The notes under the pieces were generated by a model that saw only the letters and a program-made list of their open reading frames with translations, had not been told where the DNA came from and made no database searches. Position numbers and translations under genes: made by a program. A stretch of DNA of 64,000 bases from Bacteroidales bacterium UBA1176. GTDB lineage: Bacteria > Bacteroidota > Bacteroidia > Bacteroidales > WCHB1-69. Position 1 is the first letter of the stretch; every line of letters begins with the position of its first letter. Shown here piece by piece: positions 33,606 through 43,868 of the stretch. The stretch spans positions 114,561 to 178,560 of the forward strand of contig DBYW01000050.1 of NCBI GenBank assembly GCA_002311645.1, given 5' to 3'.

Positions 33606-36600
33606 TTATGGGGTGTTCGTGCAGAACGCCTCCATTTTTTGCATCCAGTGCAGCGCAGCCTTGATGGTGGGGATGTGGTGGATGATGAGGAGCAGTTTAT
33701 GGTTGACCTCTTTGAGTTGTATGGCGGGGTGGTTGGCTTGCAGGAAAGCCAATACGCGTCCGAACTCGTCGGATTGGAAATAGCGGGAGGCGGCACTGCC
33801 AAAGAAATAGCCGGTGAGGGTCTGTTTCTTGAGCAGTATTTTTTCAAAATGGAGTCTCGCGGCCGTCAGGCGTAGCGGGATGGTCTGCATCAGTTCCACG
33901 GTCTGGGTGGGCATGGGGCCGAAGATGTCGGTGATTTTCTTGCGGAACTTGTCGAGCTGGCTGAGGTCGCGGATGGCTTGCAACTCCTTGTAGAGGCTCA
34001 TGCGTTCGCTGACGCTGGTGACATAATCAGTGGGGAAAAGAGCCTCGATGTCGGTTTCAAGAATGCACTCGCGGTTGAGGAGGGCTGAGTTGTCGGCCAT
34101 TTCGACCTCGTCGTAGTCGGTATACTGCATCTCTTGGATGGCTTCAGAGAGGATTTTCTGGTACATCTCGTAGCCGATCTCGTTGATGAAGCCGCTTTGG
34201 TCGGCGCCGAGGATGTTGCCGGCGCCGCGGATGTCGAGGTCGCGCAGGGCGATTTGGAGGCCGCTGCCGATGTCGGAGAAGTCCTCGATGGCTTGCAGGC
34301 GGCGCCGTGCCTGATCGTTGAGCGTGTCGAAGGGCTTGGTGAAGAGGTAGCAGAAGGCTTTTTGGTTGTTGCGTCCCACGCGCCCGCGCAGCTGGTGCAG
34401 CACGTTGAGTGCGAAATTCTGGGCGTCGTTGATGACCATCGTGTTGGCGTTCACGATGTCGAGACCGGATTCGACGATGGTGGTGGAGACCAGCACATCA
34501 GTCTGGTGGTCGATGAAGTCGGTCATGATGCGCTCTAACTCCGCACCCTCCATTTGTCCGTGTCCCACAGCAATGCGTGCTTGCGGCACAAGGCGCTGGA
34601 TGAGGCCTGCCAGCTCTGAGATGTTCTGGATTTTGTTGTGGACCACGAACACTTGTCCTCCGCGGTTCAACTCGAACTGCACGGCTTGCCGGAGGATGTC
34701 CTCGTCGAACACGTGGACCTCGGTCTGGATGGGTTGCCGGTTGGGCGGCGGGGTGGTGATGACGGAGATGTCGCGCGCCCCCATCAGGGAGAACTGCAAG
34801 GTGCGCGGAATGGGCGTGGCCGACATGGTCAGCGTGTCCACGCTGACGCGCAACTCGCGCAATTTCTCTTTGGCTGCCACACCGAACTTTTGCTCCTCAT
34901 CGATGATGAGAAGTCCCAAATCTTTGAAGACCACATCTTTGCTTAGCAGACGGTGTGTGCCGATGAGAATGTCGATGCGCCCGTCCTTGAGCCGCTTCAG
35001 GATCTCGCGGATCTGCTTGGATGTCTTGAAACGGTTTACATACTCGACGGTGCAGGGCATCTCAGCGAGACGGTCGGTGAATGTGGTGTAGTGTTGCAAG
35101 GCCAAGACCGTGGTGGGTACCAGCACGGCGACCTGCTTGTTGTCGCATACTGCCTTGAAAGCGGCGCGGATGGCGATCTCAGTCTTGCCGAAGCCCACGT
35201 CGCCACAGATGAGGCGGTCCATGGGATGTTCGCTCTCCATGTCGGCTTTCACGTCGGCGAGGGTCTTCACCTGGTCGGGGGTGTCCTCATAGATGAAGGA
35301 GGCTTCCAACTCGGCTTGCATGAAGTTGTCGGGCGAGAAGGCGAAGCCTTTGCGGGCCTTGCGTTGCGAATATAGTTTGATGAGGTCGATGGCTAACTCC
35401 TTGACGCGCTTTTTGGTGCGCTCCTTGAGTTTGTCCCATGAGCCGGAGCCGATGCGGTGCAGGGTGGGAGGGGTGCCCTCCTTGCCGACGTACTTGCTGA
35501 TTTTATAGAGCGAATGGATGCTCATGTCGAGGATGGCCCCGTCCTTGTACATCAGTCGGATGGCCTCTTGCGTGGCACCGTTCATCTCTGTCTTGACGAG
35601 CCCTTGGTAGATGCCGACGCCGTGGTCGATGTGGACCACGTAGTCGCCGGGCTGCAGGTCGTAGATCTCTTTCAGGGTGAAAGCCTCGCTCTTCTTGTAA
35701 CGGTCGCGGATGACCACACGCTCGTTCTTCTCGAAGAACTGGTGGTCGGTGTAGAGCGCCCATTTGCGCTGTTCGTCTCGGAAACCTTCGTGCAGGATGC
35801 CCCGCACGGGCGTGTAAAGTTGCTCTAATGTCAGGGATGCCTCGTTGTGGCGGTTGTACTTGCCTACCAAGTCGATCATCACCTTTTCCATGCGCTCCAG
35901 CTGCGATTGGTTCTCGGAGAGGAACAGCGAGTGGATTCCCTTCTCAAAGTTGTCGATCCACTCAAGCAAGAGGTAGTCGAAGCTGCGTCCGAAATGGTTC
36001 TGCGGCTTGATGTTGAAGTCGATAGTGATGTCGGGGTCGACTACATCACCGGCCTCTATCAGGCATCGGGTGTGTTGGGACGCCTCCTTGTCGAAGTCGC
36101 GGCGCCGGATGAACAGATCGTCAACATGCAGGGTGCTGCCGGGCGCGGACGTGGATTGGTATTCCTCGTCCACTTGGCGGTAGAGAGCCGCGATTTGCGA
36201 GCCGATGTCGCGGGGATGCTCCAACCACAGTACGGTGTCGGCGGGCAGGAACTCCAACAGCGGGATGCGCTTCTCCTCGATTTGATGGGAGACGATCTTG
36301 GGCATGATGTGAATGCTTTCCTCGTCGCGGATGGAAAGCTGTGATTCGGGGTCGAAGAAACGGATGGACTCGATGCGGTCGCCATCCAATTCGATACGAT
36401 AGGGGTATTCTTCCGAAAAGGAGAAGATGTCGAAGATGCTGCCGCGCCAGGCGAACTGGCCGGGCTCGAAGACAAAGTCTTCTTGCAGATACTCAAATTG
36501 ATAGAGGTAGTCGAGGAAGGTGTCGGCGGAAATCTCTTCGCCACATCGGATGGTGAAGGAGTGCTGGCTGATGAATTGTTGTGTGAGCACCTTCTCGGCT

Positions 36601-37010
36601 ACGGCTTCGGGATAGCTTACGATGCAGTAGGGCGTGTCGGGGTGGTTGGCGAGTTTGTTGACGATTTCGGAACGCAGCTTGACGTTGGAGTTGTCAATTT
36701 CATCGGTGGAATGGGCACGCTTGTAGGAGGCTGGCAGATAGTGCACCCGCTTGTTGGGCAACGGCACTTTCAGGTCGTGTAACAACTTCTCAAGGTCATT
36801 GTAGAAAAATGCGGCCTTTTCGCGGTCGGAGAGCACGAAAAGTTGTGTGGATTGGGCCTTGTCCGCAAGTTTGGAGGCCAACAAGGCATACGAAGAGCCC
36901 GTCAGACCATCGAGTTTGAGGGTCCTGACATCTCCTTTCCCGCTCAGCAGCGGTGCGATTCGCGCCACTTCCGCTTTGTAGAAGCGCGCCTGGATTTCTT
37001 CAATCGTCAT
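33606..37010 (-). CDS. mfd: Transcription-repair coupling factor Mfd
   Basis: A 1134-residue SF2 translocase that removes stalled RNA polymerase and recruits UvrA to lesions. In order: UvrB-like N-terminal domains, the CarD-like RNA polymerase interaction domain (GDYVVHIDHGVGIYQGL, about residue 465), the helicase core with Walker A GDVGFGKTEIA (near 628) and the DEEQ box (LLIIDEEQKFG), motif VI with QLRGRVGR, and the TRCF C-terminal domain. The length is normal. It has its own minus-strand promoter and is divergent from mpl. Confidence 0.97.
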   Translation of the reverse strand: MTIEEIQARFYKAEVARIAPLLSGKGDVRTLKLDGLTGSSYALLASKLADKAQSTQLFVLSDREKAAFFYNDLEKLLHDLKVPLPNKRVHYLPASYKRAHSTDEIDNSNVKLRSEIVNKLANHPDTPYCIVSYPEAVAEKVLTQQFISQHSFTIRCGEEISADTFLDYLYQFEYLQEDFVFEPGQFAWRGSIFDIFSFSEEYPYRIELDGDRIESIRFFDPESQLSIRDEESIHIMPKIVSHQIEEKRIPLLEFLPADTVLWLEHPRDIGSQIAALYRQVDEEYQSTSAPGSTLHVDDLFIRRRDFDKEASQHTRCLIEAGDVVDPDITIDFNIKPQNHFGRSFDYLLLEWIDNFEKGIHSLFLSENQSQLERMEKVMIDLVGKYNRHNEASLTLEQLYTPVRGILHEGFRDEQRKWALYTDHQFFEKNERVVIRDRYKKSEAFTLKEIYDLQPGDYVVHIDHGVGIYQGLVKTEMNGATQEAIRLMYKDGAILDMSIHSLYKISKYVGKEGTPPTLHRIGSGSWDKLKERTKKRVKELAIDLIKLYSQRKARKGFAFSPDNFMQAELEASFIYEDTPDQVKTLADVKADMESEHPMDRLICGDVGFGKTEIAIRAAFKAVCDNKQVAVLVPTTVLALQHYTTFTDRLAEMPCTVEYVNRFKTSKQIREILKRLKDGRIDILIGTHRLLSKDVVFKDLGLLIIDEEQKFGVAAKEKLRELRVSVDTLTMSATPIPRTLQFSLMGARDISVITTPPPNRQPIQTEVHVFDEDILRQAVQFELNRGGQVFVVHNKIQNISELAGLIQRLVPQARIAVGHGQMEGAELERIMTDFIDHQTDVLVSTTIVESGLDIVNANTMVINDAQNFALNVLHQLRGRVGRNNQKAFCYLFTKPFDTLNDQARRRLQAIEDFSDIGSGLQIALRDLDIRGAGNILGADQSGFINEIGYEMYQKILSEAIQEMQYTDYDEVEMADNSALLNRECILETDIEALFPTDYVTSVSERMSLYKELQAIRDLSQLDKFRKKITDIFGPMPTQTVELMQTIPLRLTAARLHFEKILLKKQTLTGYFFGSAASRYFQSDEFGRVLAFLQANHPAIQLKEVNHKLLLIIHHIPTIKAALHWMQKMEAFCTNTP

Positions 37011-37027
37011 GGCAAAAAATGAGGGCG

Positions 37028-37035
37028 CAAAGATA
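37028..37035 (-). promoter_or_regulatory. mfd promoter -7 box
   Basis: On the minus strand this reads TATCTTTG, 18 bases before the mfd start. Confidence 0.6.
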
Positions 37036-37136
37036 GTATTTTTTAAGGTGCATGACAGAATAATGAGAATCGGGGAACAAAGGCTTTATAATGCCTCTTG
37101 AATCATGGGACCTGAAACATATATCCCTTTTTTTAC

Positions 37137-37144
37137 TATTTTTG
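37137..37144 (+). promoter_or_regulatory. mpl promoter -7 box
   Basis: TATTTTTG, 21 bases before the chosen mpl start. It lies downstream of the alternative ATG at 37091, which supports the later start. Confidence 0.65.
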
Positions 37145-37165
37145 CCGCTCAAATCGTTAACCGCT

Positions 37166-38530
37166 ATGAAAGTACATTTTATCGCTATTGGAGGCAGCGC
37201 CATGCACAATCTGGCCATCGCTCTCCGCCTGAAAGGATACGAAGTCACGGGTTCCGATGACGAAATCTTCGATCCTGCCAAGGGACGCTTGGCCAAGTAC
37301 GGCATCCTGCCCGAAACTATCGGCTGGCATCCGGAACGCATCACCCCCGATATTGACGCCATTATCCTCGGCATGCACGCCCGCATCGACAACCCTGAAT
37401 TATTGAAGGCTAAAGAGCTGGGACTTAAGATTTACTCTTATCCGGAATATCTCTATGAGCAGAGCAAGGATAAGATCCGCATCGTGGTGGGCGGCAGCCA
37501 TGGAAAGACTACCATCACCTCCATGATTATCCATGTACTGCAGCAAAACCATATTGATTGCGACTATATGGTGGGGGCGCAGCTCGAAGGCTTTGAGGTT
37601 ATGGTCAAGCTCTCCACGGAGGCGCGCATCATGGTCATCGAGGGCGACGAATATCTCACCTCGCCCATCGACCGTCGGCCCAAGTTCCACGTCTATCAGC
37701 CCAATGTCGGCATCGTCAGCGGCATTGCGTGGGATCATGTGAACGTGTTCCCGACATTTGACATATATGTTGAGCAATTCGAGATATTCGCCAACATGAT
37801 TCCTTCCGACGGTACCTTTATATATTATGACAATGACGAAGTGCTGCATGCCCTTGGCGAGCGGGTCGTTGGCCCGCGAAAACAGCCCTACAGTGTGCAT
37901 CCACATCATATTAAGGATGGTGTCACCTATTTGGAGACCTCGGTCGGCGATGTGCCGTTGCAGATTTTCGGTCGCCACAACTTGGCCAACCTGAATGCTG
38001 CGCGGCTTGCCTGTGGCGCCGTGGGCGTTTCCGACGCTGACTTTTATCGCGCTATTTCCACCTTTAAGGGCGCATCCAAACGCTTGGAATTGGTGGCTAA
38101 GAATGACAATAGCCTTGTATACAAAGACTTCGCCCATTCACCATCTAAGCTCAAGGCCACTATCGCGGCTGTGCGGGAACAATATCCGGACAAACATCTT
38201 GTGGCCTGCATGGAACTGCACACTTTCAGCAGCCTGACCGAGTCTTTCCTCGCCCAATATGCTGGCGCAATGGACGATGCCGACGAAGCTATCGTTTATT
38301 TTTCCCCGGAGGCGATTGCTTTGAAAAAATTGCCGCCCATCCAGCCGCAGATGATCATGAAAGCGTTTGCCCGTCCCGATTTGTCTGTTTTCGACGATTC
38401 TGAAGATTTAAAAAAGAGGCTTTTAAACCTTCCCATGCAAAATGCAGTCTTGCTCATGATGTCTTCCGGAAATTTTAATGGGATTAATGTGAACGAATTA
38501 GGAGAAAAAATTATATCTTTGCGGCCTTAA
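37166..38530 (+). CDS. mpl: UDP-N-acetylmuramate:tripeptide ligase Mpl (murein recycling)
   Basis: A 454-residue Mur-ligase that joins a recycled murein tripeptide to UDP-MurNAc. The Rossmann start FIAIGGSAMHNLA and the ATP loop GGSHGKTT (109-116) are at the N-terminus. The central EGDEYLTSPIDRRPKFHVY block (about 155-175) is characteristic of Mpl rather than MurC, as is YKDFAHSPSKLKATI. The start at 37166 is preferred because the promoter -7 box lies just before it. DUF1573 follows, and its promoter is embedded in the mpl 3' end. Confidence 0.92.
   Translation: MKVHFIAIGGSAMHNLAIALRLKGYEVTGSDDEIFDPAKGRLAKYGILPETIGWHPERITPDIDAIILGMHARIDNPELLKAKELGLKIYSYPEYLYEQSKDKIRIVVGGSHGKTTITSMIIHVLQQNHIDCDYMVGAQLEGFEVMVKLSTEARIMVIEGDEYLTSPIDRRPKFHVYQPNVGIVSGIAWDHVNVFPTFDIYVEQFEIFANMIPSDGTFIYYDNDEVLHALGERVVGPRKQPYSVHPHHIKDGVTYLETSVGDVPLQIFGRHNLANLNAARLACGAVGVSDADFYRAISTFKGASKRLELVAKNDNSLVYKDFAHSPSKLKATIAAVREQYPDKHLVACMELHTFSSLTESFLAQYAGAMDDADEAIVYFSPEAIALKKLPPIQPQMIMKAFARPDLSVFDDSEDLKKRLLNLPMQNAVLLMMSSGNFNGINVNELGEKIISLRP
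38514..38521 (+). promoter_or_regulatory. DUF1573 gene promoter -7 box inside the mpl 3' end
   Basis: TATCTTTG overlaps the last codons of mpl and lies 45 bases before the DUF1573 start. Confidence 0.5.
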
Positions 38531-38566
38531 TTTTTGCAAGAATAAACGTTAAAATATTGTAACACA

Positions 38567-39664
38567 ATGAAAAAACTCAGTTTATCAATTTTGATGGTTG
38601 TCGCTTTTGTGTTTTGTTATGCGCAACCTAAGATCCAATTTGACCAGACCACGTATGATTTTGGCCAAATTCGCGAGGAAGGTGGCAAGGTCACTGGAAA
38701 ATTCGAGTTCACCAATGTTGGTAACGAACCGTTGGAATTGACCCAAGTGCGTCCGGGTTGTGGATGCACCGCCGCCAACTATTCCAAAGGGAAGATTGCC
38801 CCGGGCGAAAAAGGCTATATCGAGGCTACCTATAACCCCTATAACCGTCCCGGCCATTTTAACAAAAACATTCGGGTGACCACCAATGAACCTCAGTTCA
38901 TTGAGGACAGCAAGACGGCTCCTCACATGATTTTCATCAAGGGAGAGGTCTTGAAACGCCCGGCCACCGAGTTTGAGAAGGCTGGCTATACCAAGACTGC
39001 AGGCATGGCCCGCTTCTTTGAGCCTAATGTTTCCCATAATCTGTTGAACACGGAGAGTGTGCTGGACACTTTCAAGGTCCGCAATTTCTGGACCAAGCCC
39101 GTCAACTTCCGTCTTGAAAGCACCACCCCCTATATCACGGAACAGTATCGTAGCTTCGGCGGCGACCTGCAACCGAACGAAGAGGGCATTATTGTCCTGA
39201 AATATGATGCGGGCAAGCGTGGCGCGTTCGGCCAAATGAAAGATGCTGTCACCTACATGACCACGGATTCCATCGAAGTCAAGAAGCAACTTCATTTCGC
39301 CGTCAACATCAAGGAAGACTTCTCCAAACTCACCCCGAAGCAGCTGAAGAAAGCTCCTGTTGCCGTCTATAGTTTGGAAGAGTTTGATTTCGGACAAGTA
39401 CAGAAAAACAGCATGCATGAAATGGAATTCCAAGTCACCAACAATGGAAAGAATCCGTTGATTATCCGTAATATGGCGTCTTCCTCCAGCATGTTTAAGG
39501 CTAATGCCACCTTGTCTGAGATTCCGGCTGGCGCCACCTCCACCGTCAAGGTGACATTCAAGTCCAACAACCGTGCCGGCATGCAAAAAGTGACCCTCGA
39601 AGTCATCACCAACGACCCGGCCAACCCTGTCAAGATTATTACATTGAAAGGACAAATAATGTAA
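38567..39664 (+). CDS. DUF1573 exported protein
   Basis: A 365-residue protein with a signal peptide cut after CYAQ (about residue 19). Two Ig-like DUF1573 repeats are visible: FDQTTYDFGQIREEGGKVTGKFEFTN with VRPGCGCTAA around 35-70, and a second beginning at LEEFDFGQVQKNSMHEMEFQVTN near 270. The CGC-T-A-A block is the family's signature. Such domains are related to ASPM/SPD-2/Hydin modules, but the function in Bacteroidota is unknown. A terminator follows, so it is a single-gene unit. Confidence 0.85.
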   Translation: MKKLSLSILMVVAFVFCYAQPKIQFDQTTYDFGQIREEGGKVTGKFEFTNVGNEPLELTQVRPGCGCTAANYSKGKIAPGEKGYIEATYNPYNRPGHFNKNIRVTTNEPQFIEDSKTAPHMIFIKGEVLKRPATEFEKAGYTKTAGMARFFEPNVSHNLLNTESVLDTFKVRNFWTKPVNFRLESTTPYITEQYRSFGGDLQPNEEGIIVLKYDAGKRGAFGQMKDAVTYMTTDSIEVKKQLHFAVNIKEDFSKLTPKQLKKAPVAVYSLEEFDFGQVQKNSMHEMEFQVTNNGKNPLIIRNMASSSSMFKANATLSEIPAGATSTVKVTFKSNNRAGMQKVTLEVITNDPANPVKIITLKGQIM

Positions 39665-39689
39665 GCTTAAACCGATATCAAGATATGCA

Positions 39690-39715
39690 GGCGTGGCACG
39701 TTCCACGCCTTTTTT
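39690..39715 (+). terminator. Terminator of the DUF1573 gene
   Basis: GGCGTGG and CCACGCC pair around CACGTT and are followed by six T residues, 25 bases after the stop codon. Confidence 0.85.
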
Positions 39716-39776
39716 GTTTGTATTTGTCAATGATTCTGCAAAGTAGGCTATTTGTGGAGAACTAAAACCATTTTTA

Positions 39777-39804
39777 TAAATTTGCCTTTTTTTTTGTATT
39801 TTTG
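39777..39804 (+). promoter_or_regulatory. Tandem promoter -7 boxes of the DUF4878 gene
   Basis: Two matches to TAnnTTTG lie in series: TAAATTTG at 39777-39784 and TATTTTTG at 39797-39804. The second is 19 bases before the start codon. Confidence 0.5.
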
Positions 39805-39823
39805 CAATTCCTAAAACGACCTT

Positions 39824-40228
39824 ATGAGAAATATGAAAACATTGATGTTAGTGGTGATGGCGGCCTTGTCACTCTCATTGGCTTCTTGCAAGTCCAAGGG
39901 CGGTGACACCCAAACTCCGGAAACTGCCGCCAAGACTTTTGTGACGGCCTTCTATACGGCTGATTTTGACGAATTGTACAAAAGCACTGCGAAGAGCAAC
40001 CGTCCCATTATCCAACAACTGCAAAAACACATGAACGACCATCCGGACAAATTTCAGCAAATGCGCAAGAACGAGATCGTCATCAACGATGTGAAGTGCG
40101 AGATGCAGAATGATTCCGTGGCGGAATGCAAATGCCAGTTTCTTTATAACCAGAAGAAACAGACTGCCACTTATAACATGCGCAAGGAGGATGGTACTTG
40201 GCGTGTGGACTTGACAATTAAATACTAA
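39824..40228 (+). CDS. DUF4878-like lipoprotein
   Basis: A 134-residue protein with a lipobox L-A-S-C (Cys near residue 22). A small alpha+beta fold follows, with TPETAAKTFVTAFYTADFDELYK at the start, the pattern of DUF4878, a family related to the NTF2/lumazine-like fold in Bacteroidota lipoproteins. The end (DGTWRVDLTIKY) is characteristic of the family. The function is unknown. tyrS follows after 39 bp and may be co-transcribed. Confidence 0.75.
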   Translation: MRNMKTLMLVVMAALSLSLASCKSKGGDTQTPETAAKTFVTAFYTADFDELYKSTAKSNRPIIQQLQKHMNDHPDKFQQMRKNEIVINDVKCEMQNDSVAECKCQFLYNQKKQTATYNMRKEDGTWRVDLTIKY

Positions 40229-40267
40229 TGATTGTAGAAAACAAACGTAAAACCCCCAGATAGAAAG

Positions 40268-41554
40268 ATGAATTTTGTAGAAGAACTCAAGTGGCGCGGA
40301 ATGCTCCACGACATTATGCCCGGCACTGAAGAACTGTTGAATAGAGAGATCGTCAGCGCCTATCTCGGCATTGATCCGACTGCCGATTCCCTGCATATCG
40401 GACACCTTGTGGGCATCATGATGCTCTCACACTTGCAACGTTGCGGCCACCAACCTATAGCCCTGCTGGGCGGCGCCACTGGCATGATCGGAGACCCTTC
40501 AGGCAAGTCCCAAGAACGTAATTTGTTGGACGAGGAGACCCTGCTTCACAACCAGGAGTGTATCAAGAAGCAGCTCTCAAAGTTCCTGAAGTTCGACTCC
40601 AACGAACCCAACCGTGCCCTCCTTGTCAACAACTACGACTGGATGAGCAAGTTCACATTCCTCGAATTTATCCGTGACATCGGCAAGCATATCACTGTCA
40701 ACTACATGATGGCCAAGGATTCCGTCAAAAAGCGCTTCAACGGCGAGGGTGATGGCATGTCTTTCACGGAATTCTCTTACCAGTTGGTGCAAGGCTACGA
40801 TTTCCTGTACCTCAACCAAAACTACAATTGCAAGCTGCAAATGGGCGGTTCCGACCAATGGGGCAACATCACCACCGGAACCGAACTCATCCGTCGTAAG
40901 ACCGGCGGTGAGGCCTACGCTCTCACCTGCCCGTTGATTACCAAGGCTGACGGTGGCAAGTTCGGCAAAACCGAGAAGGGCAACGTCTGGCTTGACCCGG
41001 AACGCACCTCCCCGTACGCCTTCTACCAGTTCTGGCTCAATTGCTCCGACGAGGACTCCAAACGCTATATCCGCATCTTCACCCATTTCACCAAAGAGGC
41101 CATCGAAGCCATGGAGAAGGACCACGATGCAGAACCACACAATCGCATTCTGCAAAAGGCCTTGGCCAAGGATCTGACCGTGCGTGTCCACTCCAAGGAA
41201 GACTACGAGGCGGCCGTCAATGCCTCCGAGATCCTCTTCGGCAAGGGCACTGCACAAAGCCTCGCCGCCCTGCCCGAGAAACTCTTCCTCTCCATCTTTG
41301 ATGGTGTGCCGCAATTCAACCTGCCCCTCTCCACGATAGAGAACGGCTGCGGTGTTGTGGACTTCCTTGCTGAACATACACAAATCTTTGCATCCAAGGG
41401 TGAAGCCCGCCGCATGCTCAAGGATAACGGCGTCTCCATCAATAAGTCCAAAGTGAAGGAAGATGCGATTGTGACAAAAGACAATCTATTGAATCAACGC
41501 TATATATTAGTCCAGAAGGGGAAAAAGAATTATTTCATAATCAAAATACAATAG
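40268..41554 (+). CDS. tyrS: Tyrosyl-tRNA synthetase
   Basis: A 428-residue class I aminoacyl-tRNA synthetase. The HIGH-like motif is HIGH at 43-46 (SLHIGHLVG), the tyrosine-recognition block [11 protein letters not shown] follows, and KFGKT stands in for the KMSKS loop near residue 236. The C-terminal S4-like RNA-binding domain carries [20 protein letters not shown]. The length is normal for the bacterial type. Its TAG stop is immediately followed by a heptamer repeat array that fills the spacer to nfeD. Confidence 0.97.
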   Translation: MNFVEELKWRGMLHDIMPGTEELLNREIVSAYLGIDPTADSLHIGHLVGIMMLSHLQRCGHQPIALLGGATGMIGDPSGKSQERNLLDEETLLHNQECIKKQLSKFLKFDSNEPNRALLVNNYDWMSKFTFLEFIRDIGKHITVNYMMAKDSVKKRFNGEGDGMSFTEFSYQLVQGYDFLYLNQNYNCKLQMGGSDQWGNITTGTELIRRKTGGEAYALTCPLITKADGGKFGKTEKGNVWLDPERTSPYAFYQFWLNCSDEDSKRYIRIFTHFTKEAIEAMEKDHDAEPHNRILQKALAKDLTVRVHSKEDYEAAVNASEILFGKGTAQSLAALPEKLFLSIFDGVPQFNLPLSTIENGCGVVDFLAEHTQIFASKGEARRMLKDNGVSINKSKVKEDAIVTKDNLLNQRYILVQKGKKNYFIIKIQ

Positions 41555-41718
41555 CTGTTGGATATTGGATATTGGCTGTTAGATATTGGATATTTGTCAT
41601 TAACTAACAACTATTAATTCTACCAAGTTCTTGCCCCTGTCGGGGCTGCTTAAGGAAACTATCAACTATTAACTATTAACGGAAACTATCAACTATTAAC
41701 TATTAACTATTGACTATA
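41554..41718 (+). repeat. Heptamer repeat array filling the tyrS-nfeD spacer
   Basis: Starting at the last base of the tyrS stop, nine 7-base units follow in register to 41616: GCTGTTG, GATATTG twice, GCTGTTA, GATATTG, GATATTT, GTCATTA, ACTAACA, ACTATTA. A GCCCC/GGGGC hairpin sits at 41633-41646. A second array of AACTATC/AACTATT units runs from 41657 to 41718, including a perfect 27-bp direct repeat (41654-41680 and 41681-41707). It ends one base before the nfeD ATG. Confidence 0.85.
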
Positions 41719-41719
41719 A

Positions 41720-42184
41720 ATGGCTTGGGGTAGTATCATCTTTATCATCTTGGTCGGCATTCTGCTGATGGTATTGGATTTTTTGGTCATTCCCGGTGGG
41801 GTTGTGGCCATCTTCGGCGTGCTCTGCATGATAGGTGGGGTGGTGGCCTCTTTCATTCAGTACGGTGCTACGGCTGGGGTTATCTGTCTGCTTGTCACAG
41901 CAGTTGTGACCATCGGTTCATTCGTGTTGATGATGCGAACCAAGACATGGCGTCGCTTGCAGCTTAAGACCGAGATTGACGGCAAGATGAATGATGTTGA
42001 CCCGGAAAAAGTCAAGGTGGGCATGACGGGTGTCTCCCTTTCGCGTCTGGCACCCATGGGTACGGGGCAGTTTGGAGATGAAATTGTCGAGGTCTCCTCT
42101 ACCCAGGAATTCATCGAGGTGGACACCGAGATCGAAATCGTGAAGATTGATGGCGGCAAAGTCATTGTGAAACCTAAAAAATAA
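41720..42184 (+). CDS. nfeD: NfeD-like membrane protein
   Basis: A 154-residue short-form NfeD. It has two or three N-terminal membrane helices (about 4-25, 28-48 and 53-72), a basic stretch RTKTWRRLQLKT, and a C-terminal OB-fold domain (VKVGMTGVSLSRLAPMGTGQFGDEIVEVSS). NfeD proteins pair with flotillin-like scaffolds, and floA follows after 35 bp. It probably helps organise membrane microdomains. It lies directly behind the heptamer array. Confidence 0.88.
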   Translation: MAWGSIIFIILVGILLMVLDFLVIPGGVVAIFGVLCMIGGVVASFIQYGATAGVICLLVTAVVTIGSFVLMMRTKTWRRLQLKTEIDGKMNDVDPEKVKVGMTGVSLSRLAPMGTGQFGDEIVEVSSTQEFIEVDTEIEIVKIDGGKVIVKPKK

Positions 42185-42219
42185 CAACTGAATAAACTAA
42201 TGTAATTAAATTTAATGCT

Positions 42220-43203
42220 ATGACATCCACTATTTTGATTGTAATTGGCGTACTGGCGTTAATCATCCTGTTTTTCTGGATGGTGCCCTTGCGCTTGTGG
42301 TTCATTGCCATCTTGAATGGCGTCCACATCTCCCTTCTGCAGCTCATCCTGATGCGTTGGCGTCGCGTTCCACCCGATATGATCGTCAATTCGATGATTA
42401 CAGCCACCAAAGCCGGCATCAAGCTGAACCGTGACCAGTTAGAGGCACACTACTTGGCTGGTGGTCATGTGAAACCGGTGGTCAGCGCCCTGATCTCTGC
42501 TGACAAAGCCAACATACCCTTGGACTTCAAGGCCGCCACGGCCATAGACTTGGCGGGACGTAATGTCTTGGAAGCCATTCAAACTTCCGTGAATCCGAAG
42601 GTTATCAACACGCCGCCGGTGGCTGCAGTCGCAAAAGACGGTATTCAGCTTATTGCCAAGGCACGTGTGACTGTGCGCACCAACATCCGCCAGCTGGTGG
42701 GTGGCGCTGGTGAGGAGACCATCATCGCCCGTGTGGGCGAAGGCATCGTTTCCGCCATCGGTTCCGCCGACACCCACAAGATGGTGCTCGAAAATCCCGA
42801 TTCCATCTCCAAACTCGTGCTGTCCAAGGGCCTTGACTCCGGTACTGCGTTTGAGATTCTCTCCATTGACATCGCCGATGTCGACGTGGGCAAGAATATC
42901 GGTGCTTTGTTGCAGATGGACCAGGCCAATGCCGACAAGAACATCGCGCAGGCCAAGGCCGAGGAGCGTCGTGCCATGGCAGTGGCTCAAGAGCAGGAGA
43001 TGAAGGCCAAAGCTCAGGAAGCCCGTGCTAAGGTCATCCTGGCCGAAGCCGAAGTGCCTCTCGCCCTCGCCGATGCATTCCGCAATGGCAACCTCGGTGT
43101 GATGGACTATTACAAATTAGAAAATATCAAGGCCGACACCTCGATGCGCGAAGGCATCAGCAAGGTCGGACAGACTACAACTCCTAAACCCAACAAACAA
43201 TGA
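42220..43203 (+). CDS. floA: Flotillin-like protein FloA
   Basis: A 327-residue membrane-microdomain scaffold. One N-terminal hydrophobic hairpin (about 3-40) is followed by the SPFH/flotillin domain ([48 protein letters not shown]) and a coiled-coil [25 protein letters not shown] region. It matches the FloA/YqfA type in size and motifs. It is preceded by nfeD and its last 4 bp overlap the start of the next gene (ATGA), so the three are one operon. Confidence 0.93.
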   Translation: MTSTILIVIGVLALIILFFWMVPLRLWFIAILNGVHISLLQLILMRWRRVPPDMIVNSMITATKAGIKLNRDQLEAHYLAGGHVKPVVSALISADKANIPLDFKAATAIDLAGRNVLEAIQTSVNPKVINTPPVAAVAKDGIQLIAKARVTVRTNIRQLVGGAGEETIIARVGEGIVSAIGSADTHKMVLENPDSISKLVLSKGLDSGTAFEILSIDIADVDVGKNIGALLQMDQANADKNIAQAKAEERRAMAVAQEQEMKAKAQEARAKVILAEAEVPLALADAFRNGNLGVMDYYKLENIKADTSMREGISKVGQTTTPKPNKQ

Positions 43204-43868
43204 AAAAACTAATTGTCGCAGCATTGATGGCTGTATTAATTCTTCCCTGTATGGCACAAGTAACAAAATTAGAAGCCTCTGCCGTGAAAAAAGACGGTCT
43301 CTCCAAGATTGAACTTCCAAAACCGACGATGAAGGGTGGTCTTCCCCTTTACGACGCCCTGAACTATCGTCAAACCCAACGCAAGTTTTCCCCCAAGCCT
43401 CTTGATGAGCAACAACTTTCTGATTTGTTGTGGTGCGCCGGCGGTGTCAATCGTCCTGATGGCAAGTTGACCTCGCCTACCGCGCGCAACGCCCAGGAAA
43501 TTGATATCATAGTTTTCATGGAAAATGGTGTTTATCTTTATATTCCAAAAGAAAACATACTCAAGATGCTTTTGCCAGAGGACCATCGTGTCGAGATGTC
43601 CCAATACAGCAAGATGCCAGCCGAGGCACCCGTGACCCTGCTGTTCTTCGCCAACTATGAGAAAATGAACGGCTTCGACGAGCAGGCTCGTGAGTTCTAT
43701 GGCGCCACCGATGCTGGCTTCGTGAGCCAGAACGTTTATCTCTATTGCGCCGCCAACAAACTGAGCACTGTCGTGATGGGCGCCATCGACCGCGAAAGAC
43801 TTGGAGAACTCATTCCGATGAAGGGCAAGCCCATTCTTGCACAACCCGTAGGTTACCCGGCCAAGTAA
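43200..43868 (+). CDS. Exported SagB/nitroreductase-like oxidoreductase
   Basis: A 222-residue protein with a signal peptide cut near PCMAQ (residue 20), so periplasmic. It belongs to the SagB/ThcOx branch of the nitroreductase fold, with [42 protein letters not shown] at residues 60-101 and [15 protein letters not shown] near the end, which are FMN-contacting segments. The substrate is unknown. It overlaps floA by 4 bp and its TAA shares one base with the ATG of the next gene. Export of this fold is common in Bacteroidota, but a role alongside flotillin is not described to my knowledge. Confidence 0.85.
   Translation: MKKLIVAALMAVLILPCMAQVTKLEASAVKKDGLSKIELPKPTMKGGLPLYDALNYRQTQRKFSPKPLDEQQLSDLLWCAGGVNRPDGKLTSPTARNAQEIDIIVFMENGVYLYIPKENILKMLLPEDHRVEMSQYSKMPAEAPVTLLFFANYEKMNGFDEQAREFYGATDAGFVSQNVYLYCAANKLSTVVMGAIDRERLGELIPMKGKPILAQPVGYPAK

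Noticed and set aside
41554..41718. CRISPR array in the tyrS-nfeD spacer
   Set aside because: Units are 7 bases with no long spacers between repeats and no cas genes in the window.
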